DNA from: Streptomyces sp. S.PB5
GTDB lineage: Bacteria; Actinomycetota; Actinomycetes; Streptomycetales; Streptomycetaceae
Direction of reading: 5' to 3'
Length of the DNA: 64,000 bases
Assembly (NCBI RefSeq): GCF_030403745.1
Contig: NZ_JAQMWP010000010.1
Span: forward strand, 310,001-374,000
Below are positions 48,258 to 58,330 of the stretch, one piece after another (position 1 is the stretch's first letter; every line of letters starts with the position of its first letter). The notes beneath the pieces are model-generated. The model did not search any database and was not told the DNA's origin. It saw nothing but the letters and a program-made list of their open reading frames with translations. Position numbers and translations under genes: made by a program.

Positions 48258-49688
48258 ATGGCACCTCAGCGATTCCCGGAGCAGTTCGACCAGATCCAGC
48301 GCTCGATGCCCGACGTCCCTCTGGCCATGGGGCCCGACGACGCGGCCGAGTTCATCTACGAGAAGGGTGTCGTCCTCGCCCGCGACGGTGAGGAGGCGGC
48401 GCTCGTCGAGAACACCGTGCGCGACCACTTCACCGCGGCGACCGGCCTCAGCGGCGACCAGGTCAGCCGGGTCAGCCCGCAGACCAACCGCTCCGGCATC
48501 ACCCGCATCCAGGTCGGCGACCCCAACCACGGCGACCGCCTCGCCGACCGGGCCGTCGCGAACGCCCTGCGCGCCATGCGCGAGCCCGAGGGACGCGCCC
48601 GCCGCCGCCTCGTCAGCCGTAACCACGTCGTGTCGATCGCGGTGAACTCCTGCCCCGGTGACGAGCCCGTGCCCGCGCCCCTCAACCGCGGCACCAACCC
48701 GGCCCCGGCGGAAGCCGCCCACACCTCCGACACCGCCGTGGGCGTCCTCGTCATCGACAACGGCCTCACCCACGACTACTCGCTGGTCCCGCTCCTCTCC
48801 CATGTCCAGGGCGACCTGCACGGCACCGAGACCGACGAGCAGGGCAACCTCAAGCAGTACGTCGGCCACGGCACGTTCATCGCGGGCATCCTCGCCGCCG
48901 TCGCACCCAACACGGACATCACGGTGCGCAACACCCTCAACGACGCCGGCGCCATCCTCGAATCCGACTTCGGCGAGGCGCTGTTCGCCGCCGTCGACCA
49001 GAACGGCTGGCCCGACATCATCAGCCTCTCCGCCGGCACCTCCAACGGCCGCACCGACGGTCTGCTCGGCGTCGACGCCTTCATGCGCGAACTCAGGCAG
49101 CAGCGCACCCTGCTGGTCGCCGCCGCCGGCAACAACGCCAGCGCGTCGCCCTTCTGGCCCGCCGCCTACGCCTCACTGCCCGAATACGCGAGCTCCGTGC
49201 TGTCGATCGGCGCCCTGCGCGACGACGGCGACCACGGCGCCTGCTTCAGCAACCACGGCTACTGGGTGAACGCCTACGCCCCCGGCGAGCGCCTCACCAG
49301 CACCCTCACCGGCTTCGACGCACCCGTCCCGTACGTGTACCAGCACTCCACGTACGACGCCTGCCGCTTCAACTTCACCTACCTCTGCACCTGCCAGCAC
49401 CCCCGCCACTCCGGCGTGTTGAGCGACACCGGCGGCACCGCAACGCCGGGCCGGGTGATGTTCGACGGGTTCGCGCAGTGGAGCGGCACCTCCTTCGCGA
49501 CCCCGGTCGCCGCGGGCCTGGTGGCCGCCTACATGACCGCCAACAAGGAGAGCGACCCGAGGGTCGCCCGGCAGCAACTGCTCGCGGCCAACACCGAGTT
49601 CGCGGAGGTGCGCGGGGCGCACGTCCCGGCGCTCATCCCGCCGACCTGGCACCAGGGCACGGTCGTACAGCTCTCTCCTGGGGCATGA
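48258..49688 (+). CDS. Cytoplasmic S8 (subtilisin-like) serine peptidase
   Basis: 476 residues from ATG 48258 with GGAGG 7 bp upstream. The triad is complete: D167 (VLVIDNGLTH), H204 (YVGHGTFIAGIL) and S412 (WSGTSFATPVAAGL), with oxyanion N292 (AAAGNNAS). Residues 1-130 are an extra domain of unknown type, not a normal inhibitor propeptide, and there is no signal peptide. A Cys/His cluster (C369, C377, C379, H381) may hold a metal. It is divergent from the TPR-CHAT gene, and its stop overlaps a possible start of the sigma-factor gene (ATGA). Confidence 0.9.
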   Translation: MAPQRFPEQFDQIQRSMPDVPLAMGPDDAAEFIYEKGVVLARDGEEAALVENTVRDHFTAATGLSGDQVSRVSPQTNRSGITRIQVGDPNHGDRLADRAVANALRAMREPEGRARRRLVSRNHVVSIAVNSCPGDEPVPAPLNRGTNPAPAEAAHTSDTAVGVLVIDNGLTHDYSLVPLLSHVQGDLHGTETDEQGNLKQYVGHGTFIAGILAAVAPNTDITVRNTLNDAGAILESDFGEALFAAVDQNGWPDIISLSAGTSNGRTDGLLGVDAFMRELRQQRTLLVAAAGNNASASPFWPAAYASLPEYASSVLSIGALRDDGDHGACFSNHGYWVNAYAPGERLTSTLTGFDAPVPYVYQHSTYDACRFNFTYLCTCQHPRHSGVLSDTGGTATPGRVMFDGFAQWSGTSFATPVAAGLVAAYMTANKESDPRVARQQLLAANTEFAEVRGAHVPALIPPTWHQGTVVQLSPGA

Positions 49689-50323
49689 GGGCCGAACTCG
49701 CCCCCTCCACGGCGTACGATGACTTGCCGTACACGAGGGGTGGGGCCGTGGACCGAGCAGATGTCGGCGCGCTGGTCCAGTCCGCCGTCGACGGCGACGC
49801 TGCGGCCTGGAAGGCGCTCGTGGAGGGGCTGAGCCCACTGGTGTGGTCCGTGGTGCGCGCGCACCGGCTCTCCGACGCGGACGCGCACGAGGTGTACCAG
49901 ACGGTGTGGTTCCGCTTCGCCCAGCACCTCGGGCGGATCCGCGAACCCCAGAAGGCCGGTTCCTGGCTGGCGAGCACCGCGCGGCACGAGTGTCTGAAGG
50001 TGCTCAAGAGCTTAAGGCGGCTCACGCCCACCGACGATCCGCAGCTGCTCGACCGGATCAGCGAGGACCGTACGCCCGAACAGTCCGTCCTCGACTCCGA
50101 GGAGGCGGCCGTGGAGAGCGAGCGGATCCGGCACCTGTGGCAGGAGTTCGAGGAACTCGGCGACCGCTGCAGGCAGTTGCTGCGCATCCTGATGGCCTCG
50201 CCGCCGCCCAGTTATCAGGAGGTGTCCTCGGCGCTGGGCATCGCCGTGGGCAGCATCGGACCGCTGCGGCAGCGCTGTCTGCGCCGGCTGCGGGCACGGA
50301 TGGAAGCGAGGGGTGCGGTGTGA
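49685..50323 (+). CDS. Sigma-70 family (ECF-like) RNA polymerase sigma factor
   Basis: 212 residues if started at ATG 49685, which overlaps the peptidase stop as ATGA; GTG 49748, with GAGGGG 9 bp upstream, would give 191 and fits family length better. Region 2: VDGDAAAWKALVEGLSPLVWSVVRAHRLSDADAHEVYQTVWFRFAQHL (split motif AWKALVEGLSPLVWSVV). Region 4: LLRILMASPPPSYQEVSSALGIAVGSIGPLRQRCLRRLR, a complete helix-turn-helix. No anti-sigma factor of the usual zinc type follows; instead the next gene encodes an unknown protein, overlapping by GTGA. Confidence 0.88.
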   Translation: MRAELAPSTAYDDLPYTRGGAVDRADVGALVQSAVDGDAAAWKALVEGLSPLVWSVVRAHRLSDADAHEVYQTVWFRFAQHLGRIREPQKAGSWLASTARHECLKVLKSLRRLTPTDDPQLLDRISEDRTPEQSVLDSEEAAVESERIRHLWQEFEELGDRCRQLLRILMASPPPSYQEVSSALGIAVGSIGPLRQRCLRRLRARMEARGAV

Positions 50324-50805
50324 GCGGCATGAGGGACGACGAGTTCGGTCAGGACGTCCAGGCGGATGACGCGTTCGACGTCGGCCCGCTGGAGGAGGAG
50401 CTCCGCCGGGCCGCCGCGATCCTCGACCCGGTGCCGGCCGAGCTGCGGCGGATCGCGGTGGAGGCCTTCGCGCTGCACGACCTCGACGCGCGCATCGCCG
50501 AGCTGACCTTCGACTCCGTGGTGGACGCCATCCCGGTGCGGGGGGCCACGGACGTACCGCGGATGCTGACCTTCCGCGCGGGTGAGGTCACCGTCGACGT
50601 CGAGGTCACCGGGGACGGGCTGCTGGGGCAGGTGCTGCCGCCCCAGCAGGCCCTGATCGAGGTGCTCACCGGCCCGCAGACGAGCGCGCCGCTCGTGGCC
50701 GACGACATGGGCCGCTTCACCGGCGACGCACCCCCCGTCGGCCCCTTCGCGCTGCGGCTGCGGACGGGCGGGGAGGTCGTGGTCACGGAGTGGCTGCGGG
50801 TGTGA
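50320..50805 (+). CDS. Unknown protein coupled to sigma factor
   Basis: 161 residues from GTG 50320, overlapping the sigma stop (GTGA). The N-terminal ~70 residues are acidic and helical (GPLEEELRRAAAILDPVPAELRRIAVEAFALHDLDARIAELTFDS in two helices, cited here as AELRRIAVEAFALHD); the rest is beta-rich (MLTFRAGEVTVDVEVTGDGLLGQVLPP). I recall similar proteins beside sigma factors in other Streptomyces but know of no function. Its tight coupling suggests it is a partner, anti-sigma factor or protease substrate of this module. No transmembrane helix or zinc motif is seen. Confidence 0.75.
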   Translation: MSGMRDDEFGQDVQADDAFDVGPLEEELRRAAAILDPVPAELRRIAVEAFALHDLDARIAELTFDSVVDAIPVRGATDVPRMLTFRAGEVTVDVEVTGDGLLGQVLPPQQALIEVLTGPQTSAPLVADDMGRFTGDAPPVGPFALRLRTGGEVVVTEWLRV

Positions 50806-50825
50806 ACCGCTGTTGAGGGGCCGGC

Positions 50826-52049
50826 CTACCAGGTGACGGGGAGCGTCTGCGGCCCGCGGATCATCGTCCTGCGGCGCCAGACGACCGCCTCGGCCGGGAC
50901 CGCGAGCCGCAGGCCGGGCAGCCGGTCGAGCAGGGTGTCGACCAGCAGCTCGGTCTGCAGGCGGGCCAGGACCGCGCCGGTGCAGTAGTGCGGGCCGTTG
51001 CCGAAGGACAGGTGCGGGTTGGGGTCACGGTCGGCGTCGATCCGGTCGGGGGACGGGAAGACGTCGGGGTCGCGGTTGGCGGCGAGGTAGGAGACGTACA
51101 CCGCCTCGCCCGCCCCGATCCGCGCCCCGTGCAGCTCGACGTCCTCCAGGGCGATCCGGGCCAGGCCCACGGAGGAGCGGTGCGGGATGTAGCGCAGGAG
51201 TTCGTCGAGAACGGGCCCGCGCGCGTCGGGGTGTTCCCGCATCCGCTGCAGCAACTCGGGCCGGGTGAGCAGCAGATACAGCATCTGCCCGCAGTTGTGG
51301 GTGACGGCCTCGCCGCCGATCTGCAGCGGCCCGGCGAGCCCGACGGCCTCCGCCTCGCTGATCTCACCGCGGGCGACGGCGGCTCCCAGCAGGGAGCAGA
51401 CATCGTCGCCGGTGCTGTCGGCACGGTCGCGGATGGTCTCCGTGATCCACGCGTACATGCCGTTCTTCGCCTTCTCGGCGGCCTCGGCGCCGCCCGAGGT
51501 GGAGATGATCTGCCGGGTCCAGGCGTGGACCTGCTCGCGCATGCCGTCGGGTACGCCCATCACCTCGCTGACGACGGCGATCGGGAACGGTTCGAGGACG
51601 TGCTCGACGAGATCGGCGGGCGGCCCGTGCCGGAGCATGTCCGCCAACAGCCCGTCCAGTGTCTCCTGGGCCCGGGGCCGCAGCCGCTTCATCCGCCCCA
51701 CCGTGAACGCCCCCGCGACCGGCTTGCGCAGCCGGTTGTGGTCGGGCTGGTCGGCGAAGGCGAGCGAGCCGGGGCGGGGCTTGAAGTGCGGGGCCATTCT
51801 GGTCACCTGACGTGTGGTGACCTCGGCCCGGCTGAACCGTGGATCGTTGGTGACGGTCCTGACGTCCTCGTACCGGGTGGCGAGCCACGCCCACCCCTCG
51901 CCGAACGGCAGCCGGATCCGGGTGATCGGCCCCTCGCGCATGAGATCGGCGAGGATCGGATCGAACTCGGTCCCGTCGAGCTCGAGCGTGGGCCACTCCC
52001 GTACGTCGGGCAGGTCCTGGCCGGTCAGCGTGCTGGTCTCCTCGGTCAT
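50826..52049 (-). CDS. Cytochrome P450 (class I actinobacterial type)
   Basis: 407 residues. Haem-binding signature LSFGNGPHYCTGAVLARLQTE with C356 as thiolate ligand; ExxR in DELLRYIPHRSS; I-helix QIGGEAVTHNC in place of the usual AGxxT, retaining the Thr. PLQIGGEAVTH and AFADQPDHNRLRKPVAGAFT are typical for CYP105/107-like enzymes of secondary metabolism. No ferredoxin gene lies beside it, so electrons come from elsewhere. It is convergent with the sigma operon and probably acts alone on an endogenous or xenobiotic small molecule. Confidence 0.92.
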   Translation of the reverse strand: MTEETSTLTGQDLPDVREWPTLELDGTEFDPILADLMREGPITRIRLPFGEGWAWLATRYEDVRTVTNDPRFSRAEVTTRQVTRMAPHFKPRPGSLAFADQPDHNRLRKPVAGAFTVGRMKRLRPRAQETLDGLLADMLRHGPPADLVEHVLEPFPIAVVSEVMGVPDGMREQVHAWTRQIISTSGGAEAAEKAKNGMYAWITETIRDRADSTGDDVCSLLGAAVARGEISEAEAVGLAGPLQIGGEAVTHNCGQMLYLLLTRPELLQRMREHPDARGPVLDELLRYIPHRSSVGLARIALEDVELHGARIGAGEAVYVSYLAANRDPDVFPSPDRIDADRDPNPHLSFGNGPHYCTGAVLARLQTELLVDTLLDRLPGLRLAVPAEAVVWRRRTMIRGPQTLPVTW

Positions 52050-52107
52050 GCGTCCACCCTCACCGGCCGCTCGGTGCGCTGTCGCGCGGGAGTGCTCCAG
52101 GCGGAGG

Positions 52108-52896
52108 TCAGGGGGTCACGCCGTCGACGAGGGCGGCCAGGGCGGAGGCCAGCCGGCCGAGCCCGGGTCCGGCGGGTCCGCCGGGTTCGGTCATGTAGGT
52201 GTCCCGCCGGATCTCGACCATGAGGGCGCTGACGCGGGGATCACGGCCGTGGAACTCCAGCGGCACGTACGTCCCGCTGAACGGGGTGTCGAGCCCGACC
52301 TCGCCGAACACGTCACGGGCCGCGGCGATCAGCGCGGCAGGGGTGTGGAAGGAGTCGGTGCCGAGACAGACGGGCGGCCGCGGTCCCGCCCCGTGCAGCT
52401 CGTACGGCAGCGCCTCGCTGGGATAGGAGTGCACATCGACGATCACGGCCCGCCCGACGGCGGCGAGCCGATCGGCCACGGCCTCGGTCATGGCCCGCGC
52501 GTACGGCCGGAAGTACCGCCCGATCAACGGCTCGGGATCGAAGCCCTCGGCCCTCAGCGTCGCGCGACCGGTCGTCCGCGTGTAGACGGCCCCCATCCCG
52601 ACGGCCAGCATCTCCTCCCGCTCGTCCGGAAACCGCTCCGGATCGACGACGAGCCGCGAGATCCGGTTCACGAACCGCCACGGCCGCCCCCGGCACAGCC
52701 CGGCCGCCACCTCGGCCAGCTCCGCGGTGTGCGCATCGACGATGCGGTCCAGCTCCCCCTCCAGCGCGGAGTCGTCCAGCACGATCCCCGCGCGTACGTC
52801 GGCCGGAATCGCGCGCGAGGAGTGCGGCACATGCAGGATCACGGGGGAGTCGGCGGCACCGGGGAGCAGCTCGAAGGACGGTTCCGGGGAGGTCAT
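52108..52896 (-). CDS. N-formylglutamate amidohydrolase family protein
   Basis: 262 residues. HVPHSSRAIP near the N-terminus, FVNRISRLVVDPERFPDE, IVDVHSYPSEALPYE and the C-terminal VEIRRDTYM are the signature blocks of the FGase (HutG2-like) family, whose His and Glu residues bind zinc. It likely hydrolyses N-formylglutamate or a related N-acyl amino acid. It lies 58 bp downstream of no clear operon partner: the P450 gene follows on the same strand and could be co-transcribed. Confidence 0.88.
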   Translation of the reverse strand: MTSPEPSFELLPGAADSPVILHVPHSSRAIPADVRAGIVLDDSALEGELDRIVDAHTAELAEVAAGLCRGRPWRFVNRISRLVVDPERFPDEREEMLAVGMGAVYTRTTGRATLRAEGFDPEPLIGRYFRPYARAMTEAVADRLAAVGRAVIVDVHSYPSEALPYELHGAGPRPPVCLGTDSFHTPAALIAAARDVFGEVGLDTPFSGTYVPLEFHGRDPRVSALMVEIRRDTYMTEPGGPAGPGLGRLASALAALVDGVTP

Positions 52897-52943
52897 GCGG
52901 CGGCTCCGGGGGCGTTGTCAGTGGCGTGGTGCACGATCACAGC

Positions 52944-53285
52944 ATGACGATCAGCAACCAGCAGGTGGCCGCGCACCCGTTCCTCAAGGCGCTCTACGAG
53001 GACGACTACTACCCCGACCACGTGCTGGACCGGGGCAGGGAGATCCTGCTGCGGCTGTGCGAGCGGATCGAGGCGGAGCGCCCCGCAGATCTCGTCGCGC
53101 TCTATGCGCTGACGCATGCGGCCACCGAGGAGTTCAACGACTTGGAGGCCGCCTTCGACGCGGCGGGCAGCGAGATCGAGACCTGCGCGAGGGAGGAGAT
53201 AGGCGGGCAGTTCTGGTTCGTCGCCCACGCCTACGGCTTCGTGGACGCGGACCCGGAGGAGCTGATCGCCGGGCGGAACTGGTGA
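52944..53285 (+). CDS. DUF5713 family protein
   Basis: 113 residues from ATG 52944; a GTG at 52926 would add six residues not seen in the family as I recall it. MTISNQQVAAHPFLKALYEDDYYPDHVLDRGREILLRLCERIE and the later LTHAATEEFNDLEAAF and FVAHAYGFVDADPEELI blocks are characteristic (longest block cited by position, 1-43). Small acidic helical protein of unknown function. It is divergent from the amidohydrolase gene and is followed by a terminator hairpin. Confidence 0.8.
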   Translation: MTISNQQVAAHPFLKALYEDDYYPDHVLDRGREILLRLCERIEAERPADLVALYALTHAATEEFNDLEAAFDAAGSEIETCAREEIGGQFWFVAHAYGFVDADPEELIAGRNW

Positions 53286-53293
53286 GACGCGGT

Positions 53294-53326
53294 CCGCCCC
53301 GGCCGGGCAACTGCCGACCGGGGCGG
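53294..53326. terminator. Bidirectional terminator hairpin
   Basis: CCGCCCCGG (53294-53302) pairs perfectly with CCGGGGCGG (53318-53326), loop 15 nt, between the convergent DUF5713 and isocitrate dehydrogenase genes. Confidence 0.65.
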
Positions 53327-53357
53327 GGTCACGCGATGAGCCCCGTAGGGCCCGGCG

Positions 53358-55577
<2,220 letters not shown>

Positions 55578-55616
55578 CGGGTGCTCCGCTCCACGTCTTC
55601 CGCGTCTGCAACATTG

Positions 55617-55644
55617 CTCGACATCAAGATATCTCGTGATCGAG
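55617..55644. promoter_or_regulatory. Dyad upstream of isocitrate dehydrogenase gene
   Basis: A 28-bp pseudo-palindrome: CTCGA ... TCGAG ends around a perfect AGATATCT centre. It is 40 bp from the icd start in an otherwise AT-enriched stretch, so it is a good candidate regulator site for this central-metabolism gene. Confidence 0.45.
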
Positions 55645-55798
55645 CGGGGCTCGACAGGGGTCCGCACACGCGGTCCGAGAACCGGTGCATCTCCTGTGCC
55701 GGGTGAGGCGTCTGATCTTGTGGTCGTGCGTGTTGACCGCACCTCATCCGACGGCCGGCCCCGGCCGGTCGGCCGCCCGGGCGAAAGCGGACCATGGG

Positions 55799-56116
55799 AT
55801 GCGGACCATGGGACATCGCACCGGAGTGACGGTCTCGGCCGCCCTGACCGGCACGGCCGCGGCACTGTCCGCGGGAATCCCGGCACAGGCGGCCCCCACG
55901 GCCGGCGCCCCGGGCCCTGAGACCCTCGGCGACCCCGTCCTCCCGAGCCTCGGCAACGACGGCTACCGGGTGTCGTCGTACGACATCGCCTTCGAGCACG
56001 TCGCCTCGACGAAGCTCGTGAACGCGGTGGTGACCGTGAACATCGCCCCCACCCAGGAGCCGAGCCGCCTCTCCCTCGACGCGCGCACGGCGCGTGCAGG
56101 GCGATCGGTGCCGTAA
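55799..56116 (+). pseudogene. Truncated secreted M1 aminopeptidase (N-terminus only)
   Basis: From ATG 55799 a signal peptide (VTVSAALTGTAAALSAGIPAQA) is followed by GDPVLPSLGNDGYRVSSYDIAFEH, VNAVVTVNI and QEPSRLSLD, which is the opening of the N-terminal domain of Streptomyces secreted M1 aminopeptidases (GNxGYDVxxYDLxxxY type). The frame then degenerates (ARTARAGRSVP) and stops at 56116, after about 105 of the usual 450-850 residues. The catalytic HExxH part is missing. The stop is 23 bp from the MscS gene's end. Confidence 0.7.
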
Positions 56117-56138
56117 GGCGATCGGCGCCGCGCGGCGA

Positions 56139-57224
56139 TCAGTCCAGCCGGGCGGAGGACACTTCGCCCGGCTCCAGCTCGGTCTCCGCACCGCGCTGCT
56201 GCGGGATCACCACCGCGCCCTGCTGGAGCGCCACCGTCCGCGTGGGTGCCGGGATGCGGATGCCCTCCTGGCGGTAGCGCTTGTGGAGGCGCTTGATGAA
56301 CTCGTGCTTGATGCGGAACTGGTCGCTGAACTCGCCGACGCCCAGGATGACGGTGAAGCCGATGCGGGAGTCGCCGAAGGTGTGGAAGCGGACCAGCGGC
56401 TCGTGGTCCGGGACGGCGCCGGTGATCTCGGTCATGATCTCGGCGACGACCTCGATGGTGACCCGCTCGACCTGCTCCAGGTCGCTGTCGTAGCCCACGC
56501 CGACCTGGACGAGGATCGTCAACTGCTGCTCGGGGCGCATGAAGTTGGTCATGTTCGACTTCGCGAGCTCCCCGTTGGGGATGACGACGAGGTTGTTGGA
56601 GAGCGCGCGGACCGTCGTCTGACGCCAGTTGATGTCCTCGACGTAGCCCTCCTCACCGCTGCTCAGCCGGATGTAGTCACCGGGCTGGACGGTCTTGGAG
56701 GCGAGGATGTGGATGCCGGCGAAGAGGTTGGCGAGGGTGTCCTGGAGGGCCAGCGCGACCGCGAGACCGCCGACGCCCAGGGCGGTGAGCAGCGGCGCTA
56801 TGGAGATGCCGAGGGTCTGCAGCACCACCAGGAAGCCGATCGCCAGGACCAGCACCCGGGTGATGTTGACGAAGATCGTGGCGGATCCGGCGACGCCGGG
56901 ACGGGACTGGGTGACCGACCGCATCAGACCGGCCACCAGCCGGGCCACCGCGACCGTGACCACGAAGATCAGCAGGACGGTCAGGATCTGGTTGGTGGTG
57001 CGCTGGGTGGTCTTCGTCAGCGGCAGCGCCGCCGCGGCGACGGCCGTGCCGCCCGCGATCGCCGCCGCGGGCACCACCACGCGCAGCGCGGCCACGATCA
57101 CGTCGTCACCGCTCCATTTCGTGCGGTCGGCGTGCTTTCCGAGCCACTTGAGGAGGACCCGCAGCAGGAACGCGGCAATCAGGCCCGCGACCACGGCGAT
57201 TCCGGGGACGACCAGGTCGTCCAT
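56139..57224 (-). CDS. MscS family mechanosensitive ion channel
   Basis: 361 residues from ATG 57224 (GTG 57251 would add nine poorly coding residues). Helices near 5-25, 40-62, 75-95 and 115-135, then the pore helix GVGGLAVALALQDTLANLFAGIHILA and the beta domain entry QPGDYIRLSSGEEGYVEDINWRQTTVR and VVIPNGELAKSNMTNF, all standard for MscS. It releases solutes during hypo-osmotic shock. C-terminal ~35 residues are polar. It lies between two gene remnants. Confidence 0.92.
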   Translation of the reverse strand: MDDLVVPGIAVVAGLIAAFLLRVLLKWLGKHADRTKWSGDDVIVAALRVVVPAAAIAGGTAVAAAALPLTKTTQRTTNQILTVLLIFVVTVAVARLVAGLMRSVTQSRPGVAGSATIFVNITRVLVLAIGFLVVLQTLGISIAPLLTALGVGGLAVALALQDTLANLFAGIHILASKTVQPGDYIRLSSGEEGYVEDINWRQTTVRALSNNLVVIPNGELAKSNMTNFMRPEQQLTILVQVGVGYDSDLEQVERVTIEVVAEIMTEITGAVPDHEPLVRFHTFGDSRIGFTVILGVGEFSDQFRIKHEFIKRLHKRYRQEGIRIPAPTRTVALQQGAVVIPQQRGAETELEPGEVSSARLD

Positions 57225-57371
57225 GGTGAGATCCCGTTGAAAAGCTGTCACGTTGCCACCTGTTCGGGTTGCCGGATGAGCGACCGCGCGACCGTGCCGG
57301 CGCCACGGCGACGCGACCGCTCATCCTGCCGTATCGGGCACAGGAGTTCGTAGCCGGCCAGCCCGGCGGAT

Positions 57372-57532
57372 GCCCCCGCCCGGACGACGATCCGTACGAA
57401 CGGCGGGCGGCGTACCACCACACGGTGACGAGGACGACTACGACGGCGAGGGACGCGTAGTTCATCGTGTCGACCGTCACCGGCGGCACCTGCGGCAGAC
57501 GGAACAGCACCGTGACGAAGGCCACCCGGGAG
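57372..57532 (-). pseudogene. C-terminal fragment of amino acid permease
   Basis: In a minus-strand frame with no start, the DNA reads VTVLFRLPQVPPVTVDTMNYASLAVV, then VVLVTVWWYAARRSYGSS, which is the last transmembrane helix and tail of APC-family amino acid permeases (TPPVTVDTMNYA is a recognisable stretch). The frame ends in Ser/Gly/Arg-rich sequence without the normal tail. Only about 50 of some 500 residues remain, squeezed between the crotonase and MscS genes. Presumably a deletion scar. Confidence 0.6.
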
Positions 57533-57536
57533 TGGC

Positions 57537-58301
57537 TCACCCGTCCTTGAACGAACCGTGCCGCCCCGCCCCGGAGGCGAACCGGGCCGCCCCCTCCAGG
57601 CTTTCCGCCAACACACCCATGCCATGGCCGAGTTCCCGGCGCAGGGCGGCTTCCTCGGCCAGCCCCTCCTGGTCGAGGACCGACGCCCGGTCCGAGCGCA
57701 GGCACGCCTGCGGGAACTCCGCGAGAGCGGCGGCCAGTTCCTCGGCGGCCGTGCGCGAGGTGCCGGTGGGGACGACCCGGTTGGCGAGGCCCATCGCGTG
57801 GGCCTCCGGGGCCGTGACCGGCCGGCCCGTCAGGATCATGTCCAGTGCGCGGCTCGTGCCGATCAGCCGGGGCAGCCGTACCGTGCCGCCGTCGATCAGC
57901 GGAACGCCCCAGCGGCGGCAGAACACCCCGAAGACCGCGTTCTGCTCGGCCACCCGGAGATCGCACCACAGCGCCAGCTCGAGACCGCCCGCCACCGCGT
58001 GCCCGGCGACCGCCGCGATCACCGGCTTGGACAGCCGCAGCCGGGTCGGTCCCATCGGGCCGTCGCCGTCCTCGGTGACCCGGTTGCCGCGCTCGGTACC
58101 GAGGGCCTTGAGGTCGGCGCCCGCGCAGAACGTACCGCCCTCGCCCCACAGCACCGCCACCCGCGCCCCGGGATCCGCCTCGAACTCCCGGAAGGCGGCG
58201 ACGAGTTCCGCGGCCGTCGGGCCGTCGACCGCGTTGCGGGCCGCGGGGCGGGACAGGACGACGGTGGTGACGGGGCCGTTGCGTTCGGTCCGGACGGGCA
58301 T
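57537..58301 (-). CDS. Enoyl-CoA hydratase/isomerase family protein
   Basis: 254 residues with the crotonase fold. LSRPAARNAVD near residue 17, the CoA/oxyanion loop GTFCAGADLKALG near 56-68, and KPVIAAVAGHAVAGGLELALWCDLRVAEQNAVFG near 92-125 (the GGLELAL loop). In the catalytic position after GVFCRRWGVPLIDGGT one Glu of hydratases is replaced, so isomerase or other crotonase activity is possible. Stands alone; substrate unknown. Confidence 0.87.
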   Translation of the reverse strand: MPVRTERNGPVTTVVLSRPAARNAVDGPTAAELVAAFREFEADPGARVAVLWGEGGTFCAGADLKALGTERGNRVTEDGDGPMGPTRLRLSKPVIAAVAGHAVAGGLELALWCDLRVAEQNAVFGVFCRRWGVPLIDGGTVRLPRLIGTSRALDMILTGRPVTAPEAHAMGLANRVVPTGTSRTAAEELAAALAEFPQACLRSDRASVLDQEGLAEEAALRRELGHGMGVLAESLEGAARFASGAGRHGSFKDG

Positions 58302-58330
58302 CGCGGGCTCCTTCGGTCAGGCCACCTGCA

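Noticed and set aside
45584..48391. 935-codon plus-strand open frame opposite the CHAT gene
   Set aside because: Arg/Gln/Pro-rich with no domain; the minus strand has TPR repeats and the CHAT His/Cys pair.
49478..49684. Longer start for the sigma factor upstream of 49685
   Set aside because: That stretch is the 3' part of the subtilase gene in another frame, with Arg/Gly-rich shadow translation.
45542..50805. Type III-E CRISPR (craspase) locus
   Set aside because: Although TPR-CHAT and a sigma factor are present, there is no Cas7-11, no Cas1/Cas2 and no repeat-spacer array in the window.
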